Shown one piece after another: positions 12,501-24,000 of a DNA stretch of 64,000 bases. The stretch comes from Diphasiastrum complanatum (taxonomy: Eukaryota; Streptophyta; Lycopodiopsida; Lycopodiales; Lycopodiaceae): positions 64,663,614 through 64,727,613 of the forward strand of contig CM055099.1 of the NCBI GenBank assembly GCA_029204225.1, given 5' to 3'. The notes below the pieces were generated by a model, which was not told the origin of the DNA, did not search any database, and was given only the letters and a program-made list of their open reading frames with translations. A program made the position numbers and the translations under genes. Positions within the stretch are counted from its first letter, which is position 1; each line of letters opens with the position of its first letter.

Positions 12501-15500
12501 AGAAGGGTTAATGCTCAAAACTAACCCTAAAACAGATAATTACAGGCAGACTCTAGAGAAATCATTGAAGAGAATCAGCTCACCAAAGTGGCAGAAAGAG
12601 CATCAATGGTTGCAAATGAACTTAAATACCATCACTGAACATAACACAAGCTTGTTGAAGATCAACATTATCCATGCCAAGTTGCTGGCACAGCTAACAA
12701 ATGTGACAAGCTCACATTTGTACAGAACCATCTGTTTTTTGAGATATAGTGCTCAATAAGGCAAATGCTCAGCTGGTGGAATTGGATACAGAAGTTGACG
12801 AATTATTGAGTGAGCAGTTGCTGAAGTTAGAAATAACAACACCAGCTCTAGGCTGCCAAGAGGGTGTGGGTCTATAGTTTTACAACTCTATAAGAGTGAC
12901 AGTGTCTGTTTGTGGCAGTGGTGTGATCCCCACTTTGTTTGTCAAAGAGAACCTGACACAAGACAACGTCAAAGACATGGCCAAGTTTATGATAGACAAC
13001 ATTGTTCGTCGATTTGGAGCATGTAAGGAATTAGTATCATACAAGGGAACCCACTTCTATACCAAGACTGTCAAAGAGATGATGACACATAACTCTCACG
13101 GAAATGGATAGTTTGAAAATTGAAATCACAAACAAAAAACTAGTGGAGGAGTGTCAACACTAGACAACTGGTATGAGAGACTGGTACTAGATGTGTGGGC
13201 TTATAACATTGCTTATGGGATAGCCATGGCAAATAGTCCTTACTTTCTAGTTTATCGGATGGAATGCGTCATACCCTTGGAGGTAAAAGTAGCCTCATTA
13301 AGATTCTCCAAGGATTACAATTTGCCTTAGGAGCCATCCATAGAGCAAAGGATACTAAGATGAACCAATCAGATGAGACAAGAAGTAGGGCATTGCTTAG
13401 TATGGAAATCAACAAAAGATGAGCAAACGAGTTGCACGACTTCAAAGCTAACAAATGCTAGTTTTGGATAAACTAGTTGGTGTGGTTTTGGGATGTAGAA
13501 GATATCTCTTCTCGTGAAAGGTAACCCCATCTTAGATAGGGTTACCCTAAATCATCCATAGAGTCACTAAACGAAACATAGTTGGTTGTCTTGAAAAATG
13601 TTAAAGGAAATTGTATGACAAGACCTAGGAATCACCAAGTTAGAGCTCAAGGGCGACTTTGTGCTAGTTTGTAATCAGCTTTAGTTCGACTTCAATTTAA
13701 AATTTGTATTTAAATTTGAACTTTCGTTTAGTGATTCCATTGCACCATTTGACATGGCTACTCCTAAGGAAATTCCAATTCCCCCAGTAAAAGTCATCGA
13801 TGAACTGGAAGAGGAAGCATTAAGGTTAGAAAAGGAGAAAACCCAAATGGATGTAGATGAGGAATATGTTTATGACATGGAAGAAATTGTTGCCAAGGAA
13901 CAATACCTTCATGTGGTAACCCAGGTAGAAGATTTAAATTAGCCCTAGGTAATTCACAACCAAACAAGATAAAACATTTGCCGATTTAACAAGTTTCAAT
14001 TTTTATTTAGCTAAGGGCATAGCACCTAGTACTTCTCAATTGCCAATTCCTTCCATAAACCTTCCAAAATTAGAAGAGCATGTTACTAGATGTAGTAACC
14101 CCCGTCTTTTTTAAGACTTAAAACCGCTGACATTTAATGGTGAAGAAAAGGATAGGAATATAGATGATCTTCAAACCTTTCTAAGCAAGTGGAAAAACAT
14201 ACATGCATTAAAACAAACCCTAGACCACTTGCAAGCCATAGAAGCCAGTTTATCCCTAGGTCCCATGGCCTACAAATGGTGGTTGAACCTCTAGAAGACT
14301 GGGCAGACACCTTGGTCATGAAAAACTTTCGAGGAGGCTTTCCTAAGAGTTTTTATTGGAAAACAAGCTCGATGGGGCTCGGGAGGCTTGGGAAAATTTT
14401 GTTTTGGACAAGTCCCTTACTAACTATATATTTTTTGTATGGAAAATCTATTTTAAAACTCAATAATATAAATGATTATAAGAAAGTACAAGGGTTTGTC
14501 CGTGGGCTTAAGGAGTATCAAGTTCAGAGAAACTCCCTTATCACTCCTGAATAGTATATCAAGTTTGCCTAGATCTATCATGCTTTAGTGGGTAGAGGAA
14601 AGGCCAAACAAAGTAATTCAGAGCAACCTTCTTAGAAAAGCTTCCCTTTAAAAAAAAGATCGTTTAAATATTTCAGATAAGAACAAATAGAATGATATGC
14701 ATGGATTTGTGCAAATGCAATACATTTGACAAGACTAATAATTTCTGGATTAATCAAAACCTATCCATTGCGATGATTATAGATGCCTCCTTGCCTTTCT
14801 CCACAAAGAACCACAATTGGTAAGCAGCATAGAAATATCAGCAAGCAATCTTTCTACCAAATGTCTGATCCTCCGATAGCCATGTGACTTAAAATAATCC
14901 AAGCATGAAACTCAATAAAGGAAAATAGAATGATTTACCATGGTGGCAAGGCAGAATACGCAGCTTATCTCCAGTTTCATAATCTTCAAGGCAAATTGCA
15001 CATGTTTCATATGTTACAGTGTCAGAAACACCAAGCCTGAATAACAGACTTGGAAGAGCTTTTACTGCCCGAAAGCTCATGCTCAGTGGACTCCTGGAAA
15101 ATAGCACCCGAGATCCAAGACCTTGTAATCTATGTCGTCGGACAAAGAAAAAGGTTGAAAGCACAGCAGTAACAGCAAGCAATGATATGAATGATACTGC
15201 CATGATTGACCAAGTGGCACTCTCGAACACAGGAAGAATGTAGCACTTTATAGATACATCCCCGGCGTACTTCAGTAAAACTTCACCAGTCTCCTTTGAC
15301 ACAAATACAGCATGAATCCGTATCCCTTTTGACTTGCCAGACACTGAATACAATACCATTTTCAGCTTCTAGACCAAACTTTAGAAACCAAGAATAAGCT
15401 AGCAACTGACAAGAGAGAGAAGAAGTACAAAACTGCTGAAAAAGGCTTTGCAGAAACAAAAGTGCTCTAGTTCCTCCTTTGAAATAATCCCTTTACCTGC

Positions 15501-18500
15501 TAATCCTAATCAGGTAAGGATGCTGCATAAAAGCTTTCAAAACATACAGAGGTTTCTTTTTTTAACAGCAACGCTAGCAGCTTCTTGATGCATTCGAAGT
15601 TACTTCTCAGGAGAGATAAGCATTCTACATCATATGTGGATGCCTTATGCCACAAGCAATTAAAATTAAGCGATGCAAAGCTAAGTCAAACAGAAAGTAT
15701 TCTGAGTACATACTTGTGAGCAGTTCGCGATTATCTTTATTGTTATGAACAATAACAGCATTGAATCCAGCACTTTGAGCTTCGCGAACCTTTGTGTCAA
15801 AAGGACATAGGCCTCTTGCCACGACTACGAACGATAGAATTGGAGGCTGCAATGGAACTGGGCCATTCTTCAATGGTTGGCAAGCATCAGAAGGGCTGGC
15901 TGCGTATAGCACTCCTAATGCTCCCACCCCAGGAACTTGTGGAGCTGCAGTAACAAAAGTACTAGAATAAAAATACAACCCATGTTAATGCATGCGAATG
16001 AGCTTTTGACTGTTTCCTGCAGCAGGATATTTGACACAAAACAAAATAAATACTTGAGAAGCATTCTACTGCATTCATACAAAACATAATATTACCCTTA
16101 TCATTATTCCTAATCATTAACAATTCAAGAAGACCAGAATTCTGTGCCAATCATTATTTGGTAAAGCTAATGCCAAACAACAGCTTCTTAGAGCAAATAC
16201 ACAACCAAAAGTGACAGTTAAATACTCAAAAATAATGCACCCCAAGGCAGGTACAAGAACAAGCTAAGATTATCAAGGTGGAAAACTTCCCGCTCTAAAG
16301 TGCGCATTCCAATATTGGCTTACTTAGTGGGCTGATATGAATTCATCTCTGGTGGCAAACCAGATCATATGAACCACCTAAAACTTAGATAGCTACTGTG
16401 ACACTATGCTTGACACTCGTTTAGAGAGTTGGATTCTCCAAGGAGATTGTACATCTTAAATTGCATTGCCAGACAGACAAGCATGAGTATTTCTGCCAAA
16501 TACAAAATAGCGAAAGGATCAGCACAATCAGAGGCACTGGATTATAATTCAACGAGCAAAAGATAAAAAATGCCTCAAAAGACATTTTGAAAAGTCCAAG
16601 AATTAAATACATTTTCACTTATATGAGGAAGAAACTACAAAGCAAAAATAAACATTTTGCTCAACTGCATCTGTGTGAAAACTGAAGAAACATCTCAGAA
16701 AATCAGCTTATTAATATGTCTGAGAGAGTCAGCTTGTCAAATATGATGACGTCAACCAAAGGTTGGCTTGTGCATCTCTTCTGACCTTCAAAATGGCTTC
16801 AGAAAAAATTCACAAGGCAATTACACTCAGATCACACAAAGTCAACTTGTCAAATATGATGACTTTGATCACTAATCTGAGACTCATTATGAAGTTGGTA
16901 AATCTAATTTGATATGATGAATGTCTTTGCATCCCAAGATCTAGACAACATGTATTAGGGTGGTTTCACATGGAAGAGTCCAGGGCCATTTCAGAATTTG
17001 CACTTACCCCCCGGTTTGAAAGCCCAGGTCCTTCCAAGTCATTCCATGTGAAAGCCCCTTTTCATTTGAAGGGCAAAGCATTTATTATTAAAATTCAAAT
17101 TAAATAAGGTATTTATGGTTTTCATTGGAGGAGAGAGAGAAGGCCCACCACTTACCCCCCAATACTCCAAGAGGTCCAAGGTACTCCCCTGGTATTTTGA
17201 CTTACCCCACCTTGGCACCTTTCAATGCCAGCTGGGATGCCACCTAGGGGCAACTCTCACTCCTTGTGAAATGGGGGGAGGCCTCTTGAAGTGGCTCCAC
17301 CAATCAAAGTAAAAGATTCGGGCCTTTTGGACTTACCCCCACTCCATGTGAAACCACCCTTAGTTTCTTGTGCTAGGCCCTTAACCCCATGAAGTCACGC
17401 AGTCCAAGCCTGGAGAAAGCTCAATACTCGCCATACTATCTCTAGAGAAGATGCCACCCAGGGAGAAAATAAACTCTGATGACCCTTGACAGCCGTCCAG
17501 GGTGTACCTATTGGTACCTCGACTTCGCAGTTACAGCATCAACAGAGGAATCTCCATTAAAGGACAAATACTGACTTCTAACACTTTCTAGCCAACTGCT
17601 AAGTTTCTTTCTCATTATGACACCTAAAATTTTGCCAAAAAGTGTCAAATCATAATTGTCTTATAGTTAGATCATTCTTATCTCCACTCTTGAACAAAGG
17701 AACGATAACACTATGAGAAAATAAAAGTCTTGTAACAATGCTTGGTCACATATATGATCCATCCAACAAGCACAAATGGTAATAAAAAGCAAAGTTCGAA
17801 CATTAAAAACAATCCTGAAATACAAGAAACAATGGGTTACCTCTTGCATGCTAGTATTGGCTGCTCTAAAACTATCACACTCTCTCTTTGAACTTACCAA
17901 TCAACCATCCAACTACAACAAATATGCAAAGTAAAACTTTATTGATTTCCTTCAAACTATGCATAAAACATTGAAGGACCTGGTTGCTATGTCTACTCCC
18001 GGCCTTTGCTGCATAGATAGTGATAGGGAATGCCTCTCTTGGGCTCTCATATCCCAATCCTCAAGCAGCCCTTGATCGTGACACATCCTATTGTCAACAC
18101 ATGTCAAACCTCATGCATAGCCGACACTTGCCACTTGGCAGTACCCTAATTGTAAAAGGATCCTACAATTTCACACTAATAACCTAACAAGCTATCAATC
18201 ATCAGAATCACACGAACTAAAGGAAATAGTACATCTGTCCCCAATAACACTCTGAAACTGTATATCATAACTAAAGGAAAAGTCAGTACATATAGCCACT
18301 AATCTTTGGGGGGTACAGCTGCATGGTAAGGCGCGTGTCCCGACTCAATATCTATACGTGCCACTGTCACATAGGCAAATATTAGAAAAACCTGCTAAAA
18401 CTGGAAGTAAGCGTCAAACTGAGAAATAAGCTGGGATTACAATATTTAACACTCTCCCTTAAGCCTGAGTTTAGTTTACATACACAGAGCTTTTCTATAA

Positions 18501-19889
18501 AAAACTCAAACTTATTAGCACTTAAAAGGTTTAGTAAGTATATCAGCTAGTTGATTGTCAGTACTACAATGTGATATATCAATCTCATTAGATGATAGCT
18601 TTTTCTAATAAAATGATATTTAATCTCTATATGTTTAGTACGTGCATGAAACACATAATTCTTCGCTAGCTTGATAGCACTGTAGCTATCATGCTTGATC
18701 AAGGTAGGCATCATCTGCAAAATTCCAATGCTCCTGGATGATTTGACTCCGATCTGATAAACATCCCTTGACATCTGTTTAGAATCTTGATCTCTGCTCT
18801 ACTTGACTCGAGTTTAGGCATCACAAGTATAGTGCACCAATAAATAGGAGAACCCAAGAGAACTATGTATAAGCATGAATGAGATAATAGAGAGAGAGTG
18901 ATTCCACTTCCGACGAGTTACATCCTTTTATAACAGGTCTAAAACCTAAATTGCCACTTGGTTTCCCTCCATAATGAAAACCTTACTATCTTGGGACTAG
19001 ATTCAATGTACCCAACATTCAAATTTGAATCTACTAAAACTCGACTTCTACATTTCCCACACTTTCAAAAAGTGTATTCTAATAATTTTAGACTAATATA
19101 ACTTTGAAAAGTCAAACTCTAAGTCTATTATGAAAATTGGCCTCAATTTCCAAATATACAAATATGACCAAAATAGACTAAACTAGTTGAATTTCTCACA
19201 CTCCCTCTTCAACTAGTTTTAGCATAGACTTTGATAACACTCCAAGTGGAGTCCTCTGCTTCATGAACAAGTCCTTTCCCAATGCTTTGGTGAAGATATC
19301 AGCCACACATTCCCTTGAGGACACATGTTGAAGCTCCACCTCCTTTGATATGACTTGCTCCCTCACAAAACTCCCTCACAGTATGCCTCAAGAACTATTA
19401 GGCAATAGGATCCAAATCCATTCTTAATGATGCAATTTCCGATTAATTAGGAGCAACATTTATCTCTGGAGTTTCCATAGGCATCATATAATATGACAGT
19501 CGGCAGCAATACCAAGCTGTGCAGATTCTAATCTATCAGATTGTTCGAGTGTCGCTTTGACGTAGACACTGCAGTTATAACTTGAATTGCTCCATTCTTT
19601 TTCAGAATTTTCTTTATCTCAATACAACTTGTCTAACCACAATATATTGAGCCAGAAAGAGAAAATGTATCAATAAGAACGGCAGAGAAATATACAAAAG
19701 TTTAACGTTCAAACTATTTGGTCTTTAAAAGACCATGATTTAAAAATTAAAAGGAAAAATACCAAAAATGGCTTGTGTGTCCGGAAATAGCAGTGAAGTA
19801 TCATTGGGCATGACTATGACAACGCTGGCACCACCTCCGATGATGGTCGAGGAGATGCACACAAGGACGAGGTACGGAAGTGGTATCAT
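9533..19889 (-). CDS. RMR: RMR-type vacuolar sorting receptor (PA domain, TM, RING-H2), four exons
   Basis: Exons (minus): 19763-19889, 15714-15944, 14939-15343 and 9533-9960; all introns are GT-AG in phase 1, giving 396 aa. A signal peptide (MIPLPYLVLV...) is followed by a protease-associated luminal domain (about 43-155, with APQVPGVGALGVLY and the FNAVIVHNN strand), one transmembrane helix (about 164-187) and a cytosolic RING-H2: C234, C237, C252, H254, H257, C260, C272, C275. Exon 4 ends in a Ser-rich tail. Known plant RMR proteins sort storage proteins to the protein storage vacuole by binding C-terminal signals; their RING suggests ubiquitin ligase activity. An in-frame Met at 19922 would add 11 residues. 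The large introns hold transposons, but no coding break is seen. Confidence 0.9.
10297..10314. repeat. GT microsatellite
   Basis: About nine GT units inside RMR intron 3. Confidence 0.9.
10420..10890. repeat. diverged direct duplication, spacing about 235 bp
   Basis: AACTTGGAAAAGCTAA followed by a GTTTGACTGATG-like block at 10422 recurs at 10657, and later landmarks recur in order at the same spacing (CTTCACATGTGC / CTTCACTTCTGG; GGCAGCTAGTCCAAGA / TGCAGCTAGCCCAAGA; TCAGACTGTGGA / TCAGACAGCGGA). The two copies are clearly diverged. Confidence 0.7.
12890..13460 (+). pseudogene. Ty3/gypsy integrase fragment
   Basis: The frame at 12896-13111 reads LFVKENLTQDNVKDMAKFM then NIVRRFGACKELVSYKGTHF, the Ty3/gypsy integrase core after its first catalytic Asp; the D of the usual SDxGxHF is Tyr here. 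Another frame at about 13200-13320 gives AYNIAYGIAMANSPYFLVY and MECVIPLEV, the block downstream of the catalytic Glu. The middle with the Glu is disrupted. It lies antisense inside RMR intron 3. Confidence 0.7.
13754..14640 (+). pseudogene. Ty3/gypsy gag fragment
   Basis: A 62-codon acidic frame (13754-13942) begins MATPKEIPIPP and could be a gag start. At about 14118-14295 a second frame reads LKPLTFNGEEKDRNIDDLQT and AYKWWLNL, the pattern of retrotransposon gag (xPxFxG...DDF...A..WW). Later parts shift frame. Gag stands downstream of the integrase fragment on the same strand, so the pieces come from two copies or from a rearrangement. Confidence 0.55.
15345..15713 (-). other. RMR intron 2 (370 bp)
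   Basis: Donor GTATGT, acceptor TATTCAG (exon 3 starts at 15343). Splicing here joins ...NRELLT to SGKSKGIRI through a split Met codon, restoring the expected PA-domain length. A nearby alternative acceptor (TCTAG, about 15370) would add several residues in frame. Confidence 0.7.
16958..17359. mobile_element. MITE with 17-bp TIR and TTA target duplication (402 bp)
   Basis: Both ends carry the perfect 17-bp inverted repeat GGGTGGTTTCACATGGA. The flanks are TTA on the left (16955-16957) and TTA on the right (17360-17362), the 3-bp duplication typical of PIF/Harbinger-type transposons. The inside codes for nothing and is rich in short C and G runs. Related ends occur at 33188-33651 and 38787-38863. 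Confidence 0.85.
18200..18820 (-). mobile_element. copia 3' end: RNase H tail, polypurine tract, LTR start
   Basis: On the minus strand, 18774-18547 contains SAIKLAKNYVFHARTKHIEIKYHFIRK, the end of copia RNase H. Then comes AAGGGAGAG (18452-18460), a polypurine tract, and an LTR starting TGTTAAATAT at 18451 and running left; its far end is not found. This is a different family from the adjoining family-1 fragment. Confidence 0.75.
18822..19365 (-). mobile_element. family-1 copia fragment: RNase H tail, PPT, truncated LTR
   Basis: On the minus strand, 19365-19211 matches 3196-3348 of the first element (the VADIFTKAL region), 19210-19201 is the polypurine tract GAAGAGGGAG, and the LTR starts TGTGAGAAATTCAACTAG at 19200. 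LTR similarity stops at about 18822 (...TTGGTGCACTAT), so U5 is gone and the other copia fragment begins there. Confidence 0.85.
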
Positions 19890-20660
19890 TCTGCTTCCAC
19901 CTGAGGATCGAAATCCAAGCACCGTTTGAAATTTATATTTGAATTTCTTACCTGAAACAAAAAGAGATTACTGTTTTGAAATGATAATAAAAACAGGTAG
20001 AATTTAGACAATGAACCGAGAAACTTGAAGGCAACAACAAGGCATGACACATTCAAAGTATAATCCGGAATAGAAACTAAAACTACAGATCTCAAGAATA
20101 TAAATTTCAACTTCTTACCTGAAACAAAAACAAACACAAAAAGAATTTATTGATGGTCACTATCTGAAACGGTAACAGTAATAACCAGGATATAGACCTT
20201 GAAACCTGGAAATTCAAAGGAAAGAACTAGACAAGACAATTACGAAATATAATCTGGCATAGAAACAAAAGCTTAAAGATCATCACCTAGAAACTAAAAA
20301 ATAAAGATCAGGTGACGAAATCGCAAAATGAACATAGACACAATCTTAATAAAGATCAGGTGACGGAATCGCACAACAGAAACAGATATAAACTTATATA
20401 AATTATTACAAGGATTAAGCACAAAGAGCTACATGCCAACGAATGAGGACAGAAACGAACAGATACAGTGCCCCCGCGCACCTTTTGTGAATCAATGGAA
20501 ATATTGTTACTGCCAATTCTTCTCCGGTGACATTTCTATGAACAGAAGCTGAATAAGCTGCGCAGGGTGCGTCGAGAAGCCAATGGCAAAAGAAAGCAAG
20601 CAGCGTGTCTGATACACACAAAAAGGAGCAATGAGATCCGAAAACATTACAGTTTATGTC
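19890..20660. other. 5' flank / possible UTR of RMR with degenerate repeats
   Basis: CTTACCTGAAACAAAAA occurs at about 19949 and again at 20115, in a diverged tandem repeat of about 165 bp. AAAGATCAGGTGACGRAATCGCA occurs at about 20303 and 20353. On the minus strand the first motif reads CAGGTAAG, a good donor site, so a spliced 5' UTR is possible. I cannot define a promoter. Confidence 0.5.
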
Positions 20661-20785
20661 AAACACAAAAAGTCATCGTTTCTATAGATGTTTGATCAGC
20701 AATTTAAGCGAAGAAGGCAGACATGGCAAGATCGTGGGGGTCGAGCAGCAGCGCTATCGCCATCGCCAGAGCTTGCAAGACAATA

Positions 20786-21003
20786 CTAAGAGCATCTCCG
20801 TCAGACTCCGTCTGTGTCTCCGTCTCCATCTCCGTCTGCTTCTCCGTCTCCATCAATTTAGAAATAGAAAATTTTTGGGGCGGGGGGGTGGGGGGGCGAG
20901 CCTGTCCCTTATTGGCCCTGGCCAACATGTACTTTTCCAATGTTTTTTAATATTATCAACAAACCCGCCCCCCCCCCCCATGTGGAGAATCTAACTTTAG
21001 TGG
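20786..21003. mobile_element. possible small MITE with G/C-run interior
   Basis: The left end ACTAAGAGCATCTCCGTC and the right end GGAGAATCTAACTTTAGT are partly inverted copies, in the style of non-autonomous hAT elements. The interior has a TCCGTCTCCATC tandem repeat (about 20793-20853) and opposed G and C runs (20876-20897 and 20965-20981). No clean target duplication was found. Confidence 0.3.
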
Positions 21004-24000
21004 CACGGCCGGGAGAACCTCACTCGAGCACAATACACTAACTCATCACAGGTCGGAAGATGTGTTTGTCTAATGATAAAGTGCCACATATTTTGCTCTC
21101 TTTTTTTGGTGGGTTCTCAAATCCAAGAAAGTCTTTTATAACATTCTTGTCTTTTCCATACTTCCCATCATGCACACTAAAGTCTTAATACTAACACGCT
21201 ATTATTGTACATGCATTATTTTAAGCTTTTTGTCCTTGCCTTGGTCCTCAAAGGTTTTACTTAAGGAGTGCACCCAGGGGCACCTGCACTGCTGGCCCCA
21301 CTCCATCCAATGGTGATGACTGGGGCACAAAGAAGCCTTAGCAATCATCTAGTCATCTGCAACATCTACCTACTTGAGTTCTTTTTTACTTGAAATGAAT
21401 TCTAATTTTTTTTTCATTTGCTTTTAGAAATTTATGTGCATGACATGTGGATATTCAAAATTAAATAATAAATTCATAAAGTTTTATAGTTTTCTCACCT
21501 TGAGAGGTTTTTTTTTTTAGTCGCTCATGATTATTTAAGACTTTTTTTGTTCCTTGTTGTGGTAGTCATCTATGTTTGAGGAGTTCGAATTGCAACAAGG
21601 TTGCAAGGCTTGAAAAGGTTGAAATGCAACAAGCAATTGTTCACGAGGACAATGGTGAGATCTTTTGTCCTTCAACTTCACTCAAACCTTAGCACCTATG
21701 CATTCTCCATATAGAAGGCATGGGCATTGTGACTTTTACTTTCAAAGGCATGTGACGAAGGAAGCAATGTCACACACCTTATTGTTCTACTATTTCTTTT
21801 CAAAATGAAGATCTACTATGACTTCGTCAATTTGTTCTCTTCCTTCTTATTGGTGCAATGTTGCAAAGATTTGGTGAGTGGGTTATTGCTAGTGTTATGG
21901 AAACCTTTTAGCACTTAACCTACAAAATCATGCATAACGCGTGGGTTGGTAGATTTGCACAATTTATGCCTTTGAAATCCTTGACTTTTCAAAAGAAATA
22001 TGCAAATTTCTTCTAGAAAATTTATTACAAGGCTACCAATTCTTAAGAAAATTTACTAGAAAGTTATGCAATGTGCAAAACATTTACTACAAAGTCATCA
22101 AACCTGTAATAAAATTACTACAAAGTCATCAAATTTGTAAAAACCTTATTGCAACAATATGAAACCTTCAAAATTTTATCTGTTTTCGATTCGACATGAA
22201 ATATGCCTCTACATAATGACGTCTTCAAACTTTCTTTGTACTAAAAATGCGTCTTTGGATTAAATTTATCATGCATTGAGAATAAGATTAGATGCAAATT
22301 CTAGTAGAACTTAGAATTAGACAGCTCATCACACTTTGAAAGTTTGACACCTAGCACATAATAGTTCCGACGTAGTATTAATGTGCTATGCCACCATTCT
22401 ATTGCTTGACTAATTAATGATATAATATCATTCAACTTGACATTAGATTTCTCACGTTCATAAAACTACACATACAGAGATAGAATGCCACAAAATTAAA
22501 CTACAACTACCAATAAATCAATATTATAAAACAAAGGCTACATACCATAATATATATCAAACAACATAAAATAATAATAATGCGACATAAAATACAACAT
22601 TGTTATAGGATTGTAAAACTCAAATCTATTATCAACATGATGAACACTAGAATATAGAAGTGTGCAAGACTTTCACAAACTACAACTTACATCGTTGTTC
22701 AAAAGTTCAAAACATTTAACATCATGACTACTTGGACAAATTAGTCATCATTTTTGCTACAACATTGGAATGAGTTCATGACTCCTACTGATTGTGGGTG
22801 AAGACATGCACACCTTTAAATCTTTCTTATACTTTCACAAACTTCATCAACAACTCTGACAACCAAAGGATTATAACCAACAATCATCATCTTGTCAATA
22901 ATTATCTTCAACGTTAACAATATTTGAACATGGAGATATTTTCACTAAAGGACTTTTACACTTCTTAACGTTCTCATTTGATGAAGGTGGAAGAGAAACA
23001 CTCGCAACACATTTTGCTCTGTTTTGCATTTCATTATATTGCTCCCCCTCGATACCCAATCCATCCTCAAAGTTAGATTCTTTAGTTGACATAATGAGGT
23101 GCATTGCATAATCTTTAAATCCCATGTTATCATGATCATATTTAAGAAATACAACATTTTTTTTTAATTTAAAAATAATAATATATCTAAAATTTGCAAG
23201 ATTGACTCAAAACAAAATACAAGAAAGCAAATATTACAAACACTCACTTCATATATGAATGAACATCATATATGCCTCTGTCGAGTCAACGAGAGCCTAT
23301 TTATTAGGCAATGGCTATTAAGATGCCTGTCGGGAGGCTTATTCTACCAGTGCCAAAGGTTTATTCATGTCGGATAATTTCGTCTAATAGGGATCACATT
23401 ACTCCCACCCAAAGCCGAGGGCATAGCAGGACACCTAGGCAAACTTTCAATAATTGCTGCATAAACATTGTCGCATGGCCAAGAAATACTCACGAAGATA
23501 CAAACATTATGAGAAGAGTCGTATGACGGGCACTTTCATTCCACATTCTACACAAACTCTATATTTCATCATACTCATGTTGACAAGGCATCCAATTCTA
23601 TTGTTGAAGCAACCTCGTAATCCAAAATTAATCTAAACTACTCTTCACCCACTTGGTAAAAGTACATATGTCTCAATGCACTCTTACTATCCACTACAAA
23701 AACAACACATGCTAACAGAAAATCAATAAACTAAACAAGAAAAAAGCTAAAGCAATACAAATAATACACAATTACATACCCCTTTATTTGTGAATCAAAT
23801 TCTTTATTGGTGTAAAAAGAGAGGACCGAGAGGTGGCTCATAATCATTCCACATGGTATGGTCCCCAATCAAAGCTTTATAGGTCTCAACAACATTACTG
23901 TTATAACATCCAAAGCACGACACCTTTTCTCGGGAGCATAATGTGCAATACCTAGAAACCAAAACATATAGTGATATAACATTAAAATCTTTAAACTAAA

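Larger units (their letters stand above)
9961..14938 (-). other. RMR intron 3 (4978 bp), transposon-filled
   Basis: It splits the RING-H2 finger between its second-shell His pair (CHH | EFHATC). The donor is GTAAAT and the acceptor TTTGTAG. It contains a GT microsatellite (10297-10314), a direct duplication of about 235 bp (10420-10890), and plus-strand Ty3/gypsy fragments (12890-13450 and 13754-14640). The stretch 11000-12880 has several open frames but no recognisable protein. Confidence 0.85.
15945..19762 (-). other. RMR intron 1 (3818 bp)
   Basis: The donor GTATTT follows ...DTQAIF; the acceptor CTGCAG precedes APQVPGVG. The alternative acceptor 17 bases upstream (TTCTAG) would break the frame. 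It contains a MITE (16958-17359), a short duplication around 16729 and 16841 (GTCARCTTGTCAAATATGATGAC), and two nested copia fragments (18200-19400). Stretches 15962-16950 and 17365-18200 show nothing recognisable. Confidence 0.85.

Noticed and set aside
12469-12759. 96-codon plus-strand frame in RMR intron 3
   Set aside because: No domain, no splice context in that direction, and it lies beside gypsy debris; probably chance or old TE sequence.
15019-15243. Plus-strand frame across RMR exon 3
   Set aside because: Antisense shadow of the exon coding for the RMR transmembrane helix and the start of its RING.
20876-20981. Opposed G and C runs considered as a G-quadruplex regulatory element of RMR
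   Set aside because: They lie inside a likely MITE and about 1 kb from the start codon; nothing ties them to RMR expression.
22895-23157. Two overlapping minus-strand frames that look slightly protein-like
   Set aside because: One gives a Ser-rich stretch ending in a CKSPLVKISPC-like phrase, but I cannot tie it to any family and both frames are short.
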